Source: Kocuria rosea | GTDB taxonomy: Bacteria; Actinomycetota; Actinomycetes; Actinomycetales; Micrococcaceae | DNA: 64,000 nucleotides | Reading direction: 5' to 3' | NCBI RefSeq assembly: GCF_023715525.1 | Contig: NZ_JAMBOG010000001.1 | Location: 1 to 64,000 of the forward strand | In this document: positions 51,016 through 61,019 of the stretch, in pieces | Layout: each line of letters begins with the position of its first letter | Position numbering within the stretch: the first letter of the stretch is position 1 | Program-made: the position numbers and the translations under genes | Notes under the pieces: model-generated | Database searches by the model: none | What the model saw: the letters and a program-made list of their open reading frames with translations, nothing else | Told to the model about the DNA's origin: nothing

Positions 51016-51999
51016 TCAGTAGGCGAAGGACCGGTCCAGGGCCTCCAGGATCCGGTCGAGGTCGGGCACGTACTGGTCCTCGACGGCCGCCACGGGGTAG
51101 GGCATGTGGAACGCACCGACGCGCAGCACCGGGGCCTCCAGGGAGTAGAACGCCCGCTCGGTGATGCGCGCGGCGATCTCCCCGCCGAGCCCGCCGAAGG
51201 TCGGCGCCTCGTGGGCGACGACGAGGCGGCCGGTCCGGCGCACGGAGTCCTCGAGGGTGTCGAAGTCGATGGGCGAGAGCGAGCGCAGGTCGATGACCTC
51301 GACGCTGCGCCCGTCCTCCGCGGCGGCCTCCGCCGCGGCGAGGGCGACGGGCACGAGGGGCCCGTAGGCCACGACGGTGGCGTCCTCGCCCGGGCGGACC
51401 ACCTGGGCGCAGAACGGGTCGGCGGTGGGGCGCTGCGTGTCCACGGCGCCCTTGAGCCAGTAGCGGCGCTTGGGCTCGAAGACGATGACCGGGTCCTCGC
51501 ACGCGATGGCCTGCTGGGTCATCCAGTACGCGTCCTGGGCGTTGGACGGGGTGACGATGCGCAGCCCGGCCGTGTGGGCGAACAGCGCCTCCGGGGACTC
51601 CGAGTGGTGCTCGACGGAGCCGATGACCCCGCCGTAGGGGATGCGGATCGTCACCGGGACGGTGACGTCCCCGCTGGTGCGGTTGCGCATCTTGGCGAGC
51701 TGGGTGGTGATCTGGTTGAACGCCGGGAACGAGAAGCCGTCGAACTGGATCTCGCACACGGGCCGGTAGCCGCGCATCGCCAGGCCCACGGCGGTGCCCA
51801 CGATCCCGGCCTCCCCCAGCGGGGTGTCGAGCACACGGTGGGCCCCGAAGTCCCGCTTCAGCCCCTCGGTGACGCGGTACACCCCGCCCAGGGACCCGAT
51901 GTCCTCGCCCATGAGCATGACCTTGGGGTTGTCCTCCATCGCCCGGCGCAGGCCGGCGTTGACGGCCTTCGCGAGCGTCAGGGTCGCGACGTCGTTCAT
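51016..51999 (-). CDS. bkdB: 2-oxoacid dehydrogenase E1 component, beta subunit
   Basis: This 327-residue subunit pairs with E1 alpha to decarboxylate 2-oxoacids with thiamine diphosphate. It has [43 protein letters not shown] and [18 protein letters not shown]. The ATG at 51997-51999 has AGGAGG 6 nt upstream and overlaps the end of E1 alpha by 4 bp. Because actinobacteria usually use an AceE-type enzyme for pyruvate, this heterodimer probably acts on branched-chain oxoacids from Val, Leu and Ile. Confidence 0.92.
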   Translation of the reverse strand: MNDVATLTLAKAVNAGLRRAMEDNPKVMLMGEDIGSLGGVYRVTEGLKRDFGAHRVLDTPLGEAGIVGTAVGLAMRGYRPVCEIQFDGFSFPAFNQITTQLAKMRNRTSGDVTVPVTIRIPYGGVIGSVEHHSESPEALFAHTAGLRIVTPSNAQDAYWMTQQAIACEDPVIVFEPKRRYWLKGAVDTQRPTADPFCAQVVRPGEDATVVAYGPLVPVALAAAEAAAEDGRSVEVIDLRSLSPIDFDTLEDSVRRTGRLVVAHEAPTFGGLGGEIAARITERAFYSLEAPVLRVGAFHMPYPVAAVEDQYVPDLDRILEALDRSFAY

Positions 52000-53294
52000 G
52001 CGAGGTCCTCCTGGGTCCCCGAGGCGGTGCCCTCGGCGGGGTGGTCGGGATCGGCGGCGACGGTCAGGCCCGACGCCTGCGTGCCGCGGTCGGGACCGGC
52101 CGGACCGGCCCCGTCGCCGCCCTCCGCGTCGTCGTCCGCGAAACCCGCCTGGTAGGCGGCGTACCAGGCGCGCTCCTCCTCGACGAGGGGGTGCGGCTCG
52201 GCGTAGGGCTTGTCGAAGAACTCCTCGAACCGGGGCGGGGACATCGCCAGCACGTGGGCGCGGGCGGCGTCGGCGAACACCTGGGCGTCGGCGGCCACGG
52301 CCGCGAAGAAGTCGTCGCCGGTGCCGTGGCACTCCCGCAGGTGCGTCTCGAGGCGCACCAGCGGGTCGAGCTCGGCCCAGCGCCGCTCGTCCTCCCGGTC
52401 CCGGTACTTGGTGGGGTCGTCGGCGGTGGTGTGGGCGCCGAGGCGGTAGGTCTCGGCCTCCACGAGCACGGGGCCCTCCCCGCGGCGCGCCTTCTCGAGG
52501 GCGTAGCGGGTGACGGCCAGGACGCCGAGGACGTCGTTGCCGTCCACGCGGATCCCCTCGAACCCGTAGCCCGCCGCGCGCTCGGCCAGGGGCACCCGGG
52601 ACTGGGTGCTGAACGGCACGGAGATCGCCCACTGGTTGTTCTGCACGAAGAAGACGACGGGCGCGTCGTAGGACGCGGCGAAGACCATGCCCTCGTGCAC
52701 CTCGCCCTGGGTGGAGGTGCCGTCGCCGAAGTACACCAGGGCGGCGCCGGGCGCGGCCTCGCGCCCCTCGGCCTCGGCGGCGCGGCGGTCCAGGTCCATG
52801 CCCATGGCGTAGCCGACGGCGTGCGGGACCTGGCAGCCCAGCACGATCGAGTACACGCCCATGTGGTGCTCGCTCGGCTTCCACCCCCCGGCGGCGTGCC
52901 CGCGGAAGACGGTGAGGAGCTCGGCGGGGTCGACGCCCCGCTCGATCGCCACCGCGTGCTCCCGGTAGGTCGGGAAGACGTGGTCGTCCGGGAGCACCGC
53001 GCGCACGGAGCCCACCTGGGCGGCCTCCTGCCCGCGCATCGGCGCCCACAGCACGAGCTCGCCCTGACGCTGGAGGTTGTGGGCCTCCTCGTCGAAGCGG
53101 CGGGCGAGCGCCATCGAGCGGTAGAGCCCGCGCAGCTCCTCCGTCCCGATGTCGCCGACGTGGGGCGAGAAGACGGGGTCCTCGCCGAGACGGCCGTCAC
53201 GGTCCAGCAGGCGCACCAGGCGGGTGCGCACCTGCGGTGCGGCGGCGGCGCGGCCCGGCGCGTGGGCGGCCGGGGACGATGGGGCGGCATCCAT
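51996..53294 (-). CDS. bkdA: 2-oxoacid dehydrogenase E1 component, alpha subunit
   Basis: The 432-residue subunit binds thiamine diphosphate through [18 protein letters not shown]...NNQWAIS. Other E1 alpha features are [36 protein letters not shown] and [17 protein letters not shown] disordered N-terminus of about 25 residues and an acidic C-terminal tail of about 45 residues are extra. Branched-chain 2-oxoacids are the likely substrates. It is the first gene of bkdA-B-C, with AAAGGA before the ATG at a long spacing, and lies 56 bp after the upstream aminotransferase gene. Confidence 0.92.
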   Translation of the reverse strand: MDAAPSSPAAHAPGRAAAAPQVRTRLVRLLDRDGRLGEDPVFSPHVGDIGTEELRGLYRSMALARRFDEEAHNLQRQGELVLWAPMRGQEAAQVGSVRAVLPDDHVFPTYREHAVAIERGVDPAELLTVFRGHAAGGWKPSEHHMGVYSIVLGCQVPHAVGYAMGMDLDRRAAEAEGREAAPGAALVYFGDGTSTQGEVHEGMVFAASYDAPVVFFVQNNQWAISVPFSTQSRVPLAERAAGYGFEGIRVDGNDVLGVLAVTRYALEKARRGEGPVLVEAETYRLGAHTTADDPTKYRDREDERRWAELDPLVRLETHLRECHGTGDDFFAAVAADAQVFADAARAHVLAMSPPRFEEFFDKPYAEPHPLVEEERAWYAAYQAGFADDDAEGGDGAGPAGPDRGTQASGLTVAADPDHPAEGTASGTQEDLA

Positions 53295-53350
53295 GGTCAG
53301 GACGTCCTTTCGGATTGCTCGGCTCGGAGCAGGTCAGGGGCGTGCTCGGG

Positions 53351-54514
53351 TCAGAGCACGGGCGGGTGGGGGAACTGCGCGCACAGCTGCAGCAGCCGGG
53401 TGTTGGCCTCGGGCTCCCCGATGGTCACCCGGATCCCCTCGGCGCCGAAGCGGCGCACGGCGAGGGCGTGGGCGTCGCACAGCTCGGCGAAGGCCCCGCT
53501 GTGCTCGCCGAGGTTCAGCCACACGAAGTTGGCCTGGGTCTCGGGGTACGGCCAGTCGAGGGCGTCGAGGCCCGCCAGGACGCGCTCGCGCTCGTCGACG
53601 ACGCGCTGGACCCGCTCCGCGACCTCGTCGTAGTGGCGCACCGACGCGATGGCGGCGCGCTGGGCGAGGTCCGTGACCGAGAAGGCGGGCGCGGCCTGGC
53701 GCAGGTACTGGGTGATCTCCGGGCGGGCCACCGAGTAGCCGATCCGCAGCCCGGCCAGCCCGTGCGCCTTCGAGAACGTCCGCAGCACGACGACGTTGGG
53801 GTGCCGGCGGTACATCTCGATGCCGTCGACCAGGTCGTCCCGGCGCTGGAACTCCTGGTAGGCCTCGTCGATCACGACGACGACGTCGCGGGGCACCGCG
53901 GCCAGGAAGTCCTCGGCCTGGGCGGTGGTGAGGCTGGGGCCCGTGGGGTTGTTGGGCGTGCACAGCAGCACGACCTTCGTGCGCCCGGTCACGGCCGCGG
54001 CCATCGCCTCGAGGTCGTGGGAGCCGTCGCGGCGGTTGGGCACCGGCACGCCGAGCCCGCCCGAGAGCCCGATGCTGATGGGGTAGGCCTCGAAGGAGCG
54101 CCACGCGTGGACGACCTCGTCCGGGGCGCCGTCCTCGCCGGCGCCCACGAAGGCGCCGAGCAGCTGGTTGAGGGCGCCGAGGCTGCCGGCGCCGGTGACG
54201 ATGTCCTCGGCGGGCACGCCCAGGAACTCGCCGAGGACCTCGCGCAGCTCCGCGGAGGTGGTCTCGGGGTAGCGGTGGACGTCCTCCCAGCGGGCCAGGA
54301 CGTCGCGGACGGCCGGGACGGGCCCGAACGGGTTCTCGTTGGAGGAGAGCTTGTAGGAGGCGAAGCCCTCCACGGCGACCGGCGGCTTGCCGGCGGCGTA
54401 GCGGGGCAGGCGGGACAGAGCGGGGCGCGGTCGGACCGCCGGGGTGGTGGCGGTGGTCGTCCCTCCGGCCGCGGGTTCTCCGAGCGGCGTGTGGGCAGCG
54501 TCGTTGGCACTCAT
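53351..54514 (-). CDS. HisC/Pat-type aminotransferase
   Basis: This 387-residue PLP enzyme belongs to the histidinol-phosphate/aromatic aminotransferase group. ASYKLSSNENPFGP, CTPNNPTGP, VIDEAYQEF and the PLP lysine in RTFSKAHGLAGLRIGY are visible. Many actinobacteria have such a gene (pat) beside the dehydrogenase operon, acting on aromatic amino acids, so Pat is more likely than HisC since no other his gene is present. TAGCAT (rc of 54522-54527) is 7 nt before the ATG, so it is probably leaderless. Confidence 0.88.
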   Translation of the reverse strand: MSANDAAHTPLGEPAAGGTTTATTPAVRPRPALSRLPRYAAGKPPVAVEGFASYKLSSNENPFGPVPAVRDVLARWEDVHRYPETTSAELREVLGEFLGVPAEDIVTGAGSLGALNQLLGAFVGAGEDGAPDEVVHAWRSFEAYPISIGLSGGLGVPVPNRRDGSHDLEAMAAAVTGRTKVVLLCTPNNPTGPSLTTAQAEDFLAAVPRDVVVVIDEAYQEFQRRDDLVDGIEMYRRHPNVVVLRTFSKAHGLAGLRIGYSVARPEITQYLRQAAPAFSVTDLAQRAAIASVRHYDEVAERVQRVVDERERVLAGLDALDWPYPETQANFVWLNLGEHSGAFAELCDAHALAVRRFGAEGIRVTIGEPEANTRLLQLCAQFPHPPVL

Positions 54515-54521
54515 GGAGGTT

Positions 54522-54527
54522 ATGCTA
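54522..54527 (-). promoter_or_regulatory. -10 element, leaderless promoter of the pat-like gene
   Basis: TAGCAT on the minus strand, 7 nt from the ATG. GGAGG-like sequence is absent from the minus-strand leader. Confidence 0.55.
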
Positions 54528-54681
54528 TCCCCGCTCCCCCCGGGGTTCCCCGGTGGATGACGCCGCTCCGGACGACCCGGTGCTTTTCGGCGCGAAAGCT
54601 ACAACCGGGTCCTGCCAAAGTTGGCGACGGACGACAAATCGTCCGCCCGGGAGGGCCCGGGGACCGTGGGAGAATGGGCCC

Positions 54682-56115
54682 ATGCCCACCACGAACCGCA
54701 TCCTGTCCTCCGGGCGCGCCGCGCTCGCCGCCGCCGTCCCGCCCGTCGCGCTGGGCCCGCTCGACGGCCGCTACCAGCCCGTGGTCGCCCCGCTGGTCGA
54801 CCACCTCTCCGAGGCGGCGCTCAACCGCAACCGCGTGCACGTGGAGGTCGAGTGGTTCGTCCACCTGGCCGAGCGGGCCGTGCTCCCCGGGCTCTCCCCG
54901 CTCGACGAGGAGCAGAAGGCCGGGCTGCGCCGGATCGTCACGGACTTCGACACGGACGCGGTGGCCGAGCTCGCCGGGATCGAGGCCGTCACCGTCCACG
55001 ACGTCAAGGCCGTCGAGTACTACATCGGCCGCCGCCTGCCCGCCCTCGGGCTCGAGCACCTCGTCCCGCTGGTGCACTTCGGCTGCACGTCGGAGGACAT
55101 CAACAACCTCGCGTGGGCGCTGGGGATCAAGGACGCGGTGACCGACGTGTGGCTGCCCGCCGCCCGGGGCCTCGTGGCCGACCTCGAGGAGCTCGCCCGC
55201 TCCGCGGCGGGCACCCCGATGCTCTCCCGCACCCACGGCCAGCCCGCCACGCCCACGACCCTGGGCAAGGAGATGGCCGTGGTCGCCCACCGCCTGTCCC
55301 GCCAGCTCGCCCGGATCGAGCGCACCGAGTACCTCGGCAAGATCAACGGCGCCACCGGCACGTACGCCGCGCACTACGCCTCCGTCCCGGACGCGGACTG
55401 GACCGAGGTCTCCCGCACCTTCGTGGAGGGCCTGGGACTGACCTGGAACCCGCTGACCACCCAGATCGAGTCCCACGACTGGCAGGCGGAGCTCTACGCG
55501 GACGTGGCCCGCTTCAACCGGATCCTGCACAACCTCTGCACGGACGTCTGGTCCTACATCTCCATCGGCTACTTCCAGCAGATCCCGGTCGAGGGCGCCA
55601 CCGGCTCCTCGACCATGCCGCACAAGGTCAACCCCATCCGGTTCGAGAACGCCGAGGCGAACCTGGAGCTCTCCAACGCCCTGCTGGACACCCTGGCCGC
55701 CACGCTCGTGACGTCCCGCTGGCAGCGCGACCTCACGGACTCCTCCTCCCAGCGCAACATCGGCGTGGCCTTCGGCCACTCGCTGCTCGCGGTCTCCAAC
55801 GTGGTCAAGGGCCTGGCCCGGCTCGACGTCGCCGAGGACGTCCTGGCCGCGGACCTCGACCAGAACTGGGAGGTGCTGGCCGAGGCGATCCAGATGGTGA
55901 TGCGCGCCGAGGCCGTCGCGGGCGTCGCGGGGATGGACAACCCCTACGAGCGGCTCAAGGACCTCACCCGCGGGCAGCGGGTGGACGCGGCCCGGCTCAA
56001 GGAGTTCGTGGCCGGGCTGGGCCTGCCCCCCGCGGCGGAGCGGCGGCTGTCCGAGCTCACGCCCGCCACGTACACGGGCATCGCGTCGCAGCTCGTGGAC
56101 TACCTGGCCTGCTGA
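54682..56115 (+). CDS. purB: Adenylosuccinate lyase
   Basis: PurB (477 residues) acts twice in purine synthesis, splitting SAICAR and adenylosuccinate to release fumarate. The signature GSSTMPHKVNP is present, with catalytic HFGCTSEDINN and RTHGQPATPTTLGKE. The length and pattern match the longer E. coli-like form of the enzyme. GAGAAT lies 6 nt before the ATG at 54682, a weak leaderless -10. It is divergent from the aminotransferase across 167 bp and is followed by a terminator. Confidence 0.95.
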   Translation: MPTTNRILSSGRAALAAAVPPVALGPLDGRYQPVVAPLVDHLSEAALNRNRVHVEVEWFVHLAERAVLPGLSPLDEEQKAGLRRIVTDFDTDAVAELAGIEAVTVHDVKAVEYYIGRRLPALGLEHLVPLVHFGCTSEDINNLAWALGIKDAVTDVWLPAARGLVADLEELARSAAGTPMLSRTHGQPATPTTLGKEMAVVAHRLSRQLARIERTEYLGKINGATGTYAAHYASVPDADWTEVSRTFVEGLGLTWNPLTTQIESHDWQAELYADVARFNRILHNLCTDVWSYISIGYFQQIPVEGATGSSTMPHKVNPIRFENAEANLELSNALLDTLAATLVTSRWQRDLTDSSSQRNIGVAFGHSLLAVSNVVKGLARLDVAEDVLAADLDQNWEVLAEAIQMVMRAEAVAGVAGMDNPYERLKDLTRGQRVDAARLKEFVAGLGLPPAAERRLSELTPATYTGIASQLVDYLAC

Positions 56116-56131
56116 GCCTCCGTCCCGCGCA

Positions 56132-56165
56132 CAGGGCCCCGTCCGGTCTCCCGGAGGGGGCCCTG
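56132..56165 (+). terminator. Terminator after purB
   Basis: CAGGGCCCC (56132-56140) pairs with GGGGCCCTG (56157-56165), 16 nt after the stop; a short inner CCGG pairing extends the hairpin. Confidence 0.8.
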
Positions 56166-56206
56166 CCGTGTCCCCGCGGTGCCGCCCTCCCCGCCGGCGG
56201 CAGCGC

Positions 56207-57094
56207 TCACCGGCTCAGGGTGGGGGCGCCCGTGAGCGCGGAGCCCGTCCACTGCAGGACCTCGGCGGGCCGGTTGGTCGTCAGCTCCTGGACGCCCAGC
56301 GCCTGGCACAGCTCCACGTCCCGCCGCTCGTCGACCGTCCACACCCGCAGCACGGAGCCGTCCGCGTGCCACTGCCGGACCAGCTCCGGGTGGGCGCGGA
56401 CGAAGTCGATGCCCGGGCCGGCGAGGCCCACGAGCCCGCCGCTGATCACCGGGACGGCCGGGGGCACGACGAGGCGCATGCCCGCGTGCAGCACGGCCGC
56501 GGCCGCCCCGCTCACCCGCAGGCTCTCCCGCACGGTGCGCCGGGTGGTGGTCTCCACGAGCTGGCACACGAGCCGGGGCGGGACCGACTCCAGGAGGTAG
56601 CGCACGGCGTCGGGGTGGAAGCTCATGAGCGAGACGTCGATGTTGTCCAGCCGGCCGGTCTCGGGGTCCCAGCCCTCGCGCATCAGCAGGGCCAGGAGCT
56701 CCTCCTCGAGCCGGTGGCCGTACGGGCTCGGGTGCTTCGTCTCGACGGCCAGGCCCACGGGGCGGCCGGCGTCGCGCAGCAGCTCCAGCAGCTCGGGCAG
56801 GCTCAGCAGCTGCCGGTCCGCGGCCCCGTGGGTGGGCGGGACCTCGACGCCCTTCCAGGAGCTCCAGTCCAGGCCGCGCAGCTCGGCGAGCGTGCGCGCG
56901 GAGACGGGGCCGCGGCCGTCGCTGGTGCGCCCGAGCTGGGCGTCGTGGTGGAGCACGAGCTGCCCGTCGCGGGTCAGGTGCACGTCGCACTCGACGCCGT
57001 CGGCGCCGTCGAGCAGGGCCTGGACGTAGGCGGCGCGGGTGTGCTCCGCGTAGGCGGCGCTGGATCCGCGGTGGGCGTAGACGGTCGGTCGCAC
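56207..57094 (-). CDS. Glycerophosphodiester phosphodiesterase (GDPD)
   Basis: This 295-residue TIM-barrel enzyme hydrolyses glycerophosphodiesters to glycerol-3-phosphate and an alcohol. The catalytic motifs are AHRGSS near the start and DGVECDVHLTRDGQLVLHHD; KHPSPYG and LTTNRP follow. The usual E-N-T after the first motif is E-H-T here. There is no signal peptide, so it is probably cytoplasmic. GTG start with GAGGGA upstream; TAGCCT on the minus strand near 57142 may be the -10. It is convergent with purB. Confidence 0.9.
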   Translation of the reverse strand: MRPTVYAHRGSSAAYAEHTRAAYVQALLDGADGVECDVHLTRDGQLVLHHDAQLGRTSDGRGPVSARTLAELRGLDWSSWKGVEVPPTHGAADRQLLSLPELLELLRDAGRPVGLAVETKHPSPYGHRLEEELLALLMREGWDPETGRLDNIDVSLMSFHPDAVRYLLESVPPRLVCQLVETTTRRTVRESLRVSGAAAAVLHAGMRLVVPPAVPVISGGLVGLAGPGIDFVRAHPELVRQWHADGSVLRVWTVDERRDVELCQALGVQELTTNRPAEVLQWTGSALTGAPTLSR

Positions 57095-57194
57095 GGCGCT
57101 CCCTCGGCTCGGGGCGGCGGTCTCCGCCGCTCGCTCCCGAGGCTAGGGAGCGGCGGTGAACGAGCGGCCAACGAGGGGCACGTCGGGGTGAAAT

Positions 57195-57236
57195 GCCGAC
57201 GACGCCCCGCGGGCGGGCCCGCGGGGCGTCGTCGGC
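57195..57236 (-). terminator. Strong terminator after the EcsC-like gene
   Basis: A perfect 19-bp stem (57195-57213 with 57218-57236) and 4-nt loop lie 26 bp beyond the stop of the minus-strand gene. Confidence 0.9.
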
Positions 57237-57261
57237 CGGAGCGCTCCGGGAAGCGGTGGGG

Positions 57262-58053
57262 CTACTGCTGCTCGCCCTGGATCTCGCCGCGGGCGGTGTC
57301 CTTCCCGCCCGTGCGGTCGCGGAACCGGGGGGCGCGCCTCGCGGTGGCGAGATCGGCCGGGAAGCTCGCCGGCAGGGGGCCGAACGCCTCGTGGGTCGCG
57401 GCGATGACCTGCTTGGCCATGGCGAGGTTCGCGCCGCCGCCCACGATCGCGCCCACGCCGAACGGCAGGGCGCGGCCGAAGACCGCACCGGTCTGGCGGG
57501 CGATGAAGCGCTTGACGAACATGTTGCGGATGGTGCGCCCGACGTCGAAGGTCTTGGAGTCGTCCCTGCCCATCATCAGGCCCCACGAGGAGACGAGGCC
57601 CTTGCCCTTGGTGCCGCTGGCCAGGATCTGGTTCATCACCTGCTTGCCGTCCTCGCCGAGCATGAGGGCCATCACCATGGTGCGGGTCCGCTCGGGGTCC
57701 TCGGTGTGCACGCCGTGCAGCTCCGCGATCGCCTGGGCGTAGAGGGCGGTGGCCTCCAGGTAGCCGACCACCGCGAAGGAGGACAGCCCCAGCGACGCGA
57801 TCGTGCCGACGCCGGGGACCACGGCCGTCGCGCCCACGGCCCCGCCGCCCACGGTCACGGAGCGGAGGTAGATCTTCTCGAGCCGCTCGGCGAGCTGCTG
57901 GGGCGTCTCGTCCGGGTGCTCGGAGCGCTCCTTCTGCACGAACTTCAGCACCACCGGCCGCTGCACGCGCAGCACGGTGTCGAGGACCTTGTTCATGGCG
58001 GGCTTCGGCCTGCCCTGCTCGTCGAACGCCTTGTTCAGGGGGTTGAAGTCCAT
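57262..58053 (-). CDS. EcsC-like / conserved hypothetical protein
   Basis: The 263-residue product has a glycine- and valine-rich central part with two hydrophobic stretches (GGGAVGATAVVPGVGTIASLGLSSFAVVGYLEATALYAQAIAELHG; ALPFGVGAIVGGGANLAMAK). This pattern resembles EcsC-family proteins, which have no known activity. The ATG at 58051-58053 has AAGGAGA upstream. It is followed by a strong terminator. I am moderately sure of the family and cannot give a role. Confidence 0.65.
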   Translation of the reverse strand: MDFNPLNKAFDEQGRPKPAMNKVLDTVLRVQRPVVLKFVQKERSEHPDETPQQLAERLEKIYLRSVTVGGGAVGATAVVPGVGTIASLGLSSFAVVGYLEATALYAQAIAELHGVHTEDPERTRTMVMALMLGEDGKQVMNQILASGTKGKGLVSSWGLMMGRDDSKTFDVGRTIRNMFVKRFIARQTGAVFGRALPFGVGAIVGGGANLAMAKQVIAATHEAFGPLPASFPADLATARRAPRFRDRTGGKDTARGEIQGEQQ

Positions 58054-58156
58054 GGGACGTGCTCTCCTTGGGGCCGGGGACGGCGGTCTCGGCCCCACTA
58101 TAGGCACGGCGCGCAGCCCAGGACCGGGGATTCGCCCACGGCGGAGGCGCCCGGGC

Positions 58157-59131
58157 TCAGCCGCCGGGCAGGCGCGAGACGGACGGGTCGACGTGCTGGA
58201 AGGAGTCGGGGAACTCGGCCCGCAGCCGCACGAGCTCGCGGGCGAAGGCGTCCAGGTCCCGGTCCTCCTGGCTGACGGGCTCCCACGGCCGGGCGGGCAG
58301 GGCGCGGCCCTCGTCGTCGAGGGCGACCATGACCATGAGGCAGTTGGTGGTCAGCTGCAGCTCGCCGGTGGTGGGGTCCCCGGACCAGCAGTTGACGGAG
58401 ACGTGCAGGCCGCGGGCGGCGGTGTGGATGAGCCGGGCCCGGATCTCGACCAGGTGGCCGATGTGCATGGGCCGGTAGAAGCGGACCCCGCCGGCGTAGA
58501 CGGCGATCACGGGCCGGCCGGCCCACCGGGACCCGCACACGTAGGCGGCCTCGTCGATCCAGCGCATGGCCGTCCCGCCGTGCACCTTCCCGCCCCAGTT
58601 GACGTCCGTGGGCGCGGCGAGGAAGCGCAGCACGGTCTCCTCGGCGGTGCCCTCGTCCGTGTACCTCTGCTCGGCCATCAGCGCCTCGATGCGGTCGCGC
58701 AGCTCGATCCGCCGCTGCGTGATCGCCTGCTGCCGGCGCTCGTACTCGGTCTCCGGCGCCCACTGCGGGACGGGGACGGGCCGGCCGTTGCCGTCGACGG
58801 CCACCATGATGATCAGGCAGGTGTCCTTGAGGGTGACCCCTGGCTCGCGCGGGTCCGCGGAGGCGACCTCCACGCGGATGTGCATCGAGGAGCGGCCGGT
58901 GTGGACGATCTTCGCCGCGACCTCGACCATGTCGCCCACGCACACCGGGCGGTCGAAGTGGATGTTGCCCACGTACGCCGTCACGCTGTACGAGCGGGAC
59001 CAGCCGACCGCGCAGGCGTACGCGGCCCGGTCGATCCACTCGAGCACGCGGCCGCCGTCCACGGTGCCGGTGCGCCCGGCGTCGGTCGGGGCGGCGAGGA
59101 AGCGGAGGACGGCGGTGTCACGGGCGGCCAT
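58157..59131 (-). CDS. Double-hotdog acyl-CoA thioesterase (YciA/BACH type)
   Basis: The 324-residue protein contains two tandem hotdog domains that each resemble YciA. Both carry a HotDog active-site pattern: DGGRVLEWIDRAAYACA in the first and HGGTAMRWIDEAAYVCG in the second, with the catalytic-position aspartate in each. Such enzymes hydrolyse acyl-CoA. Each half also repeats FLAAPTD near its start, so the protein arose by gene duplication. Leaderless-style start: CACACT (rc of 59138-59143) is 6 nt before the ATG. Confidence 0.9.
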   Translation of the reverse strand: MAARDTAVLRFLAAPTDAGRTGTVDGGRVLEWIDRAAYACAVGWSRSYSVTAYVGNIHFDRPVCVGDMVEVAAKIVHTGRSSMHIRVEVASADPREPGVTLKDTCLIIMVAVDGNGRPVPVPQWAPETEYERRQQAITQRRIELRDRIEALMAEQRYTDEGTAEETVLRFLAAPTDVNWGGKVHGGTAMRWIDEAAYVCGSRWAGRPVIAVYAGGVRFYRPMHIGHLVEIRARLIHTAARGLHVSVNCWSGDPTTGELQLTTNCLMVMVALDDEGRALPARPWEPVSQEDRDLDAFARELVRLRAEFPDSFQHVDPSVSRLPGG

Positions 59132-59174
59132 GCCACCAGTGTGCCACGGGCGTGGCGGGGCTCACCCTGCGCGG

Positions 59175-61019
59175 TCAGTCGACGAGCGGGGCCCAGGCGC
59201 GGAGCCGCCGGAGCATGTCCGACTTCTTCTCGGCGTGGCCCTGCATGCGCACGAGGATGTCGTCGAGCGCCTCGATCGCCGCGACCACGAACGGGCCCTT
59301 GTTGAGCATCACGCACTCGGCGCGCTGGCCCATCGCCGCGTCGGTGACCTCGGCCCGGGACGGCAGGCCCTTCTTGGCGAGGGACTCGAGCACCTGGGTG
59401 GCCCACACGACCGGGACGTGCCCGGCCTCGCACAGCCACAGGATCTCCTCCTGCACCTCGGCCAGCCGCTCGAACCCGGCCTCGACGGCGAGGTCGCCGC
59501 GGGCGATCATCACCCCCACGTCCTCCCAGCGCATGGCCTCGAGCAGCATGAGGGGCAGCGCCTCGAAGCCGCCGACCGTCTCGATCTTCAGGGTGACGTC
59601 CAGGGCGTGGTCGCCGATGGCCTCCAGCTCCCGCAGCAGGTCCGCCACGTCCTCGCGCGAGCGCACGAAGGACATGCTGACGATGTCCGCGTGCTCGGCC
59701 ACGAACGGCAGGTGCGCGCGGTCCTCCGCGGTCAGCGCGGCGATGCCCAGGTCCGTCTCGGGGAGGTTGATGCCCTTCTCGGCCCGCAGCCGCGTGCCGC
59801 CGGGCCCGGCCTGCAGCACCTCGAGCTCGATCTCGTCGGGGGTGACGGAGCGGATCCGGCCGTGGATCTTCCCGTCGTCGATCCACACGGGCTGGCCCGC
59901 GCGGGCGTCGTCGAACGCCTCCGGCAGCGAGCAGCCGATCCGGTGGGGTCCCGTGTCCCGCACGGGGGCGGGGGACATGTCCCGGGTCAGCACCAGCGTG
60001 TCCCCCGTGCGCACGCGCACGGACTGCTCGACGGCGGGCAGCTCGCCGAGGGTGCCCCGCGACCCGTCCTCGGCCTCGACGCCCAGGCCCGTGGCGAAGT
60101 AGACGGTCCGGGAGCACTCCACGAGCACGCCGGGACCGGTGGCCTCGAGCACGCGAAGGCTCCGCCCCGAGCCGCGGGCGTCCTTGAGCCGCAGCCGCTC
60201 CCCCGGGGTGCGCGCGGCGGTCCAGGCGGGCTCGACGACGGGGACGGCCGGGGCGTCGTCGTCGACCGCGGGGTCCGGCTCGCCCAGCCACAGGCGGGCG
60301 GGGGCCGTGACGTGCCCGGTGGCGTCCCGCGCCGGCTTGATCTTCCGCACCCGCGGGCCCGGCTCGAGGGGACCGGTGCGCAGCTTGGGCCCGGCCAGGT
60401 CCATGGCCACGCGCACCTCCCGGCCGAGCGCCCGCTCGGCCGCCCGGACGTGGCCGATCATCGCCGTCCACTGCTCCGGGCCGTCGTGCGCGCAGTTGAT
60501 GCGGGCCACGTCCATGCCGGCGCGGACCATGTCCTCCACGAGCCGCGCGTCCCCGGCGGCCTCGGAGGGGAAGGTGACCATGATCCGGGTGGCCCGGTCC
60601 TCCCGGCCCGGGCCGAGCAGCGCGGCGGTGTTGCGCCGCAGCACCTCGGCCCCCGGCAGCTCCGGCTCCCCGGCCCCGTCACCGGCCCGGTCCCCCGCTC
60701 CGGCCAGGGCCCACCCCTCCCCCGTCCGGCCGGCGAGCACCTGCAGGGTCTCCACGACGGCGCGCAGGTGCGGCTCCACCCCGGCCTCCATCCGGCCCAG
60801 GGAGGACAGCCCCAGCGCGCGCAGCCGCTGCTGCAGGTCGCGGACGTCCTGGCTGCGCACCGCCACGTAGTCCACGAGGTTCAGCGCCGAGGGCCGGTGC
60901 CGGGGGTTGACCTGCCCGACCTCCCGCGCGGCCCGGCGGCGGGCGCGGGCGACGACGTCGACCAGCTCCAGGACCCGGTCCAGCAGCGCGGAGGCCTCCT
61001 CCTGCCGGGAGGGGGTCAT
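59175..61019 (-). CDS. Atypical pyruvate kinase lacking the C-terminal domain
   Basis: The 614-residue protein has an N-terminal helical extension of about 140 residues before a pyruvate kinase barrel (RIMVTFPSEA; VARINCAHDGP; SMSFVRSREDV). Catalytic Lys478 in LKIETVGG and Mg ligands in RGDLAVEAG are kept. D207-LAGPK-212 has Leu and Lys at the places of rabbit Thr113 and Glu117, residues linked to potassium-independent enzymes. The usual allosteric C-terminal domain is missing; it ends soon after VMLNKG. It may be a pyruvate kinase variant or another phosphoryl-transfer enzyme. Its ATG overlaps the EEP gene by 4 bp. Confidence 0.8.
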   Translation of the reverse strand: MTPSRQEEASALLDRVLELVDVVARARRRAAREVGQVNPRHRPSALNLVDYVAVRSQDVRDLQQRLRALGLSSLGRMEAGVEPHLRAVVETLQVLAGRTGEGWALAGAGDRAGDGAGEPELPGAEVLRRNTAALLGPGREDRATRIMVTFPSEAAGDARLVEDMVRAGMDVARINCAHDGPEQWTAMIGHVRAAERALGREVRVAMDLAGPKLRTGPLEPGPRVRKIKPARDATGHVTAPARLWLGEPDPAVDDDAPAVPVVEPAWTAARTPGERLRLKDARGSGRSLRVLEATGPGVLVECSRTVYFATGLGVEAEDGSRGTLGELPAVEQSVRVRTGDTLVLTRDMSPAPVRDTGPHRIGCSLPEAFDDARAGQPVWIDDGKIHGRIRSVTPDEIELEVLQAGPGGTRLRAEKGINLPETDLGIAALTAEDRAHLPFVAEHADIVSMSFVRSREDVADLLRELEAIGDHALDVTLKIETVGGFEALPLMLLEAMRWEDVGVMIARGDLAVEAGFERLAEVQEEILWLCEAGHVPVVWATQVLESLAKKGLPSRAEVTDAAMGQRAECVMLNKGPFVVAAIEALDDILVRMQGHAEKKSDMLRRLRAWAPLVD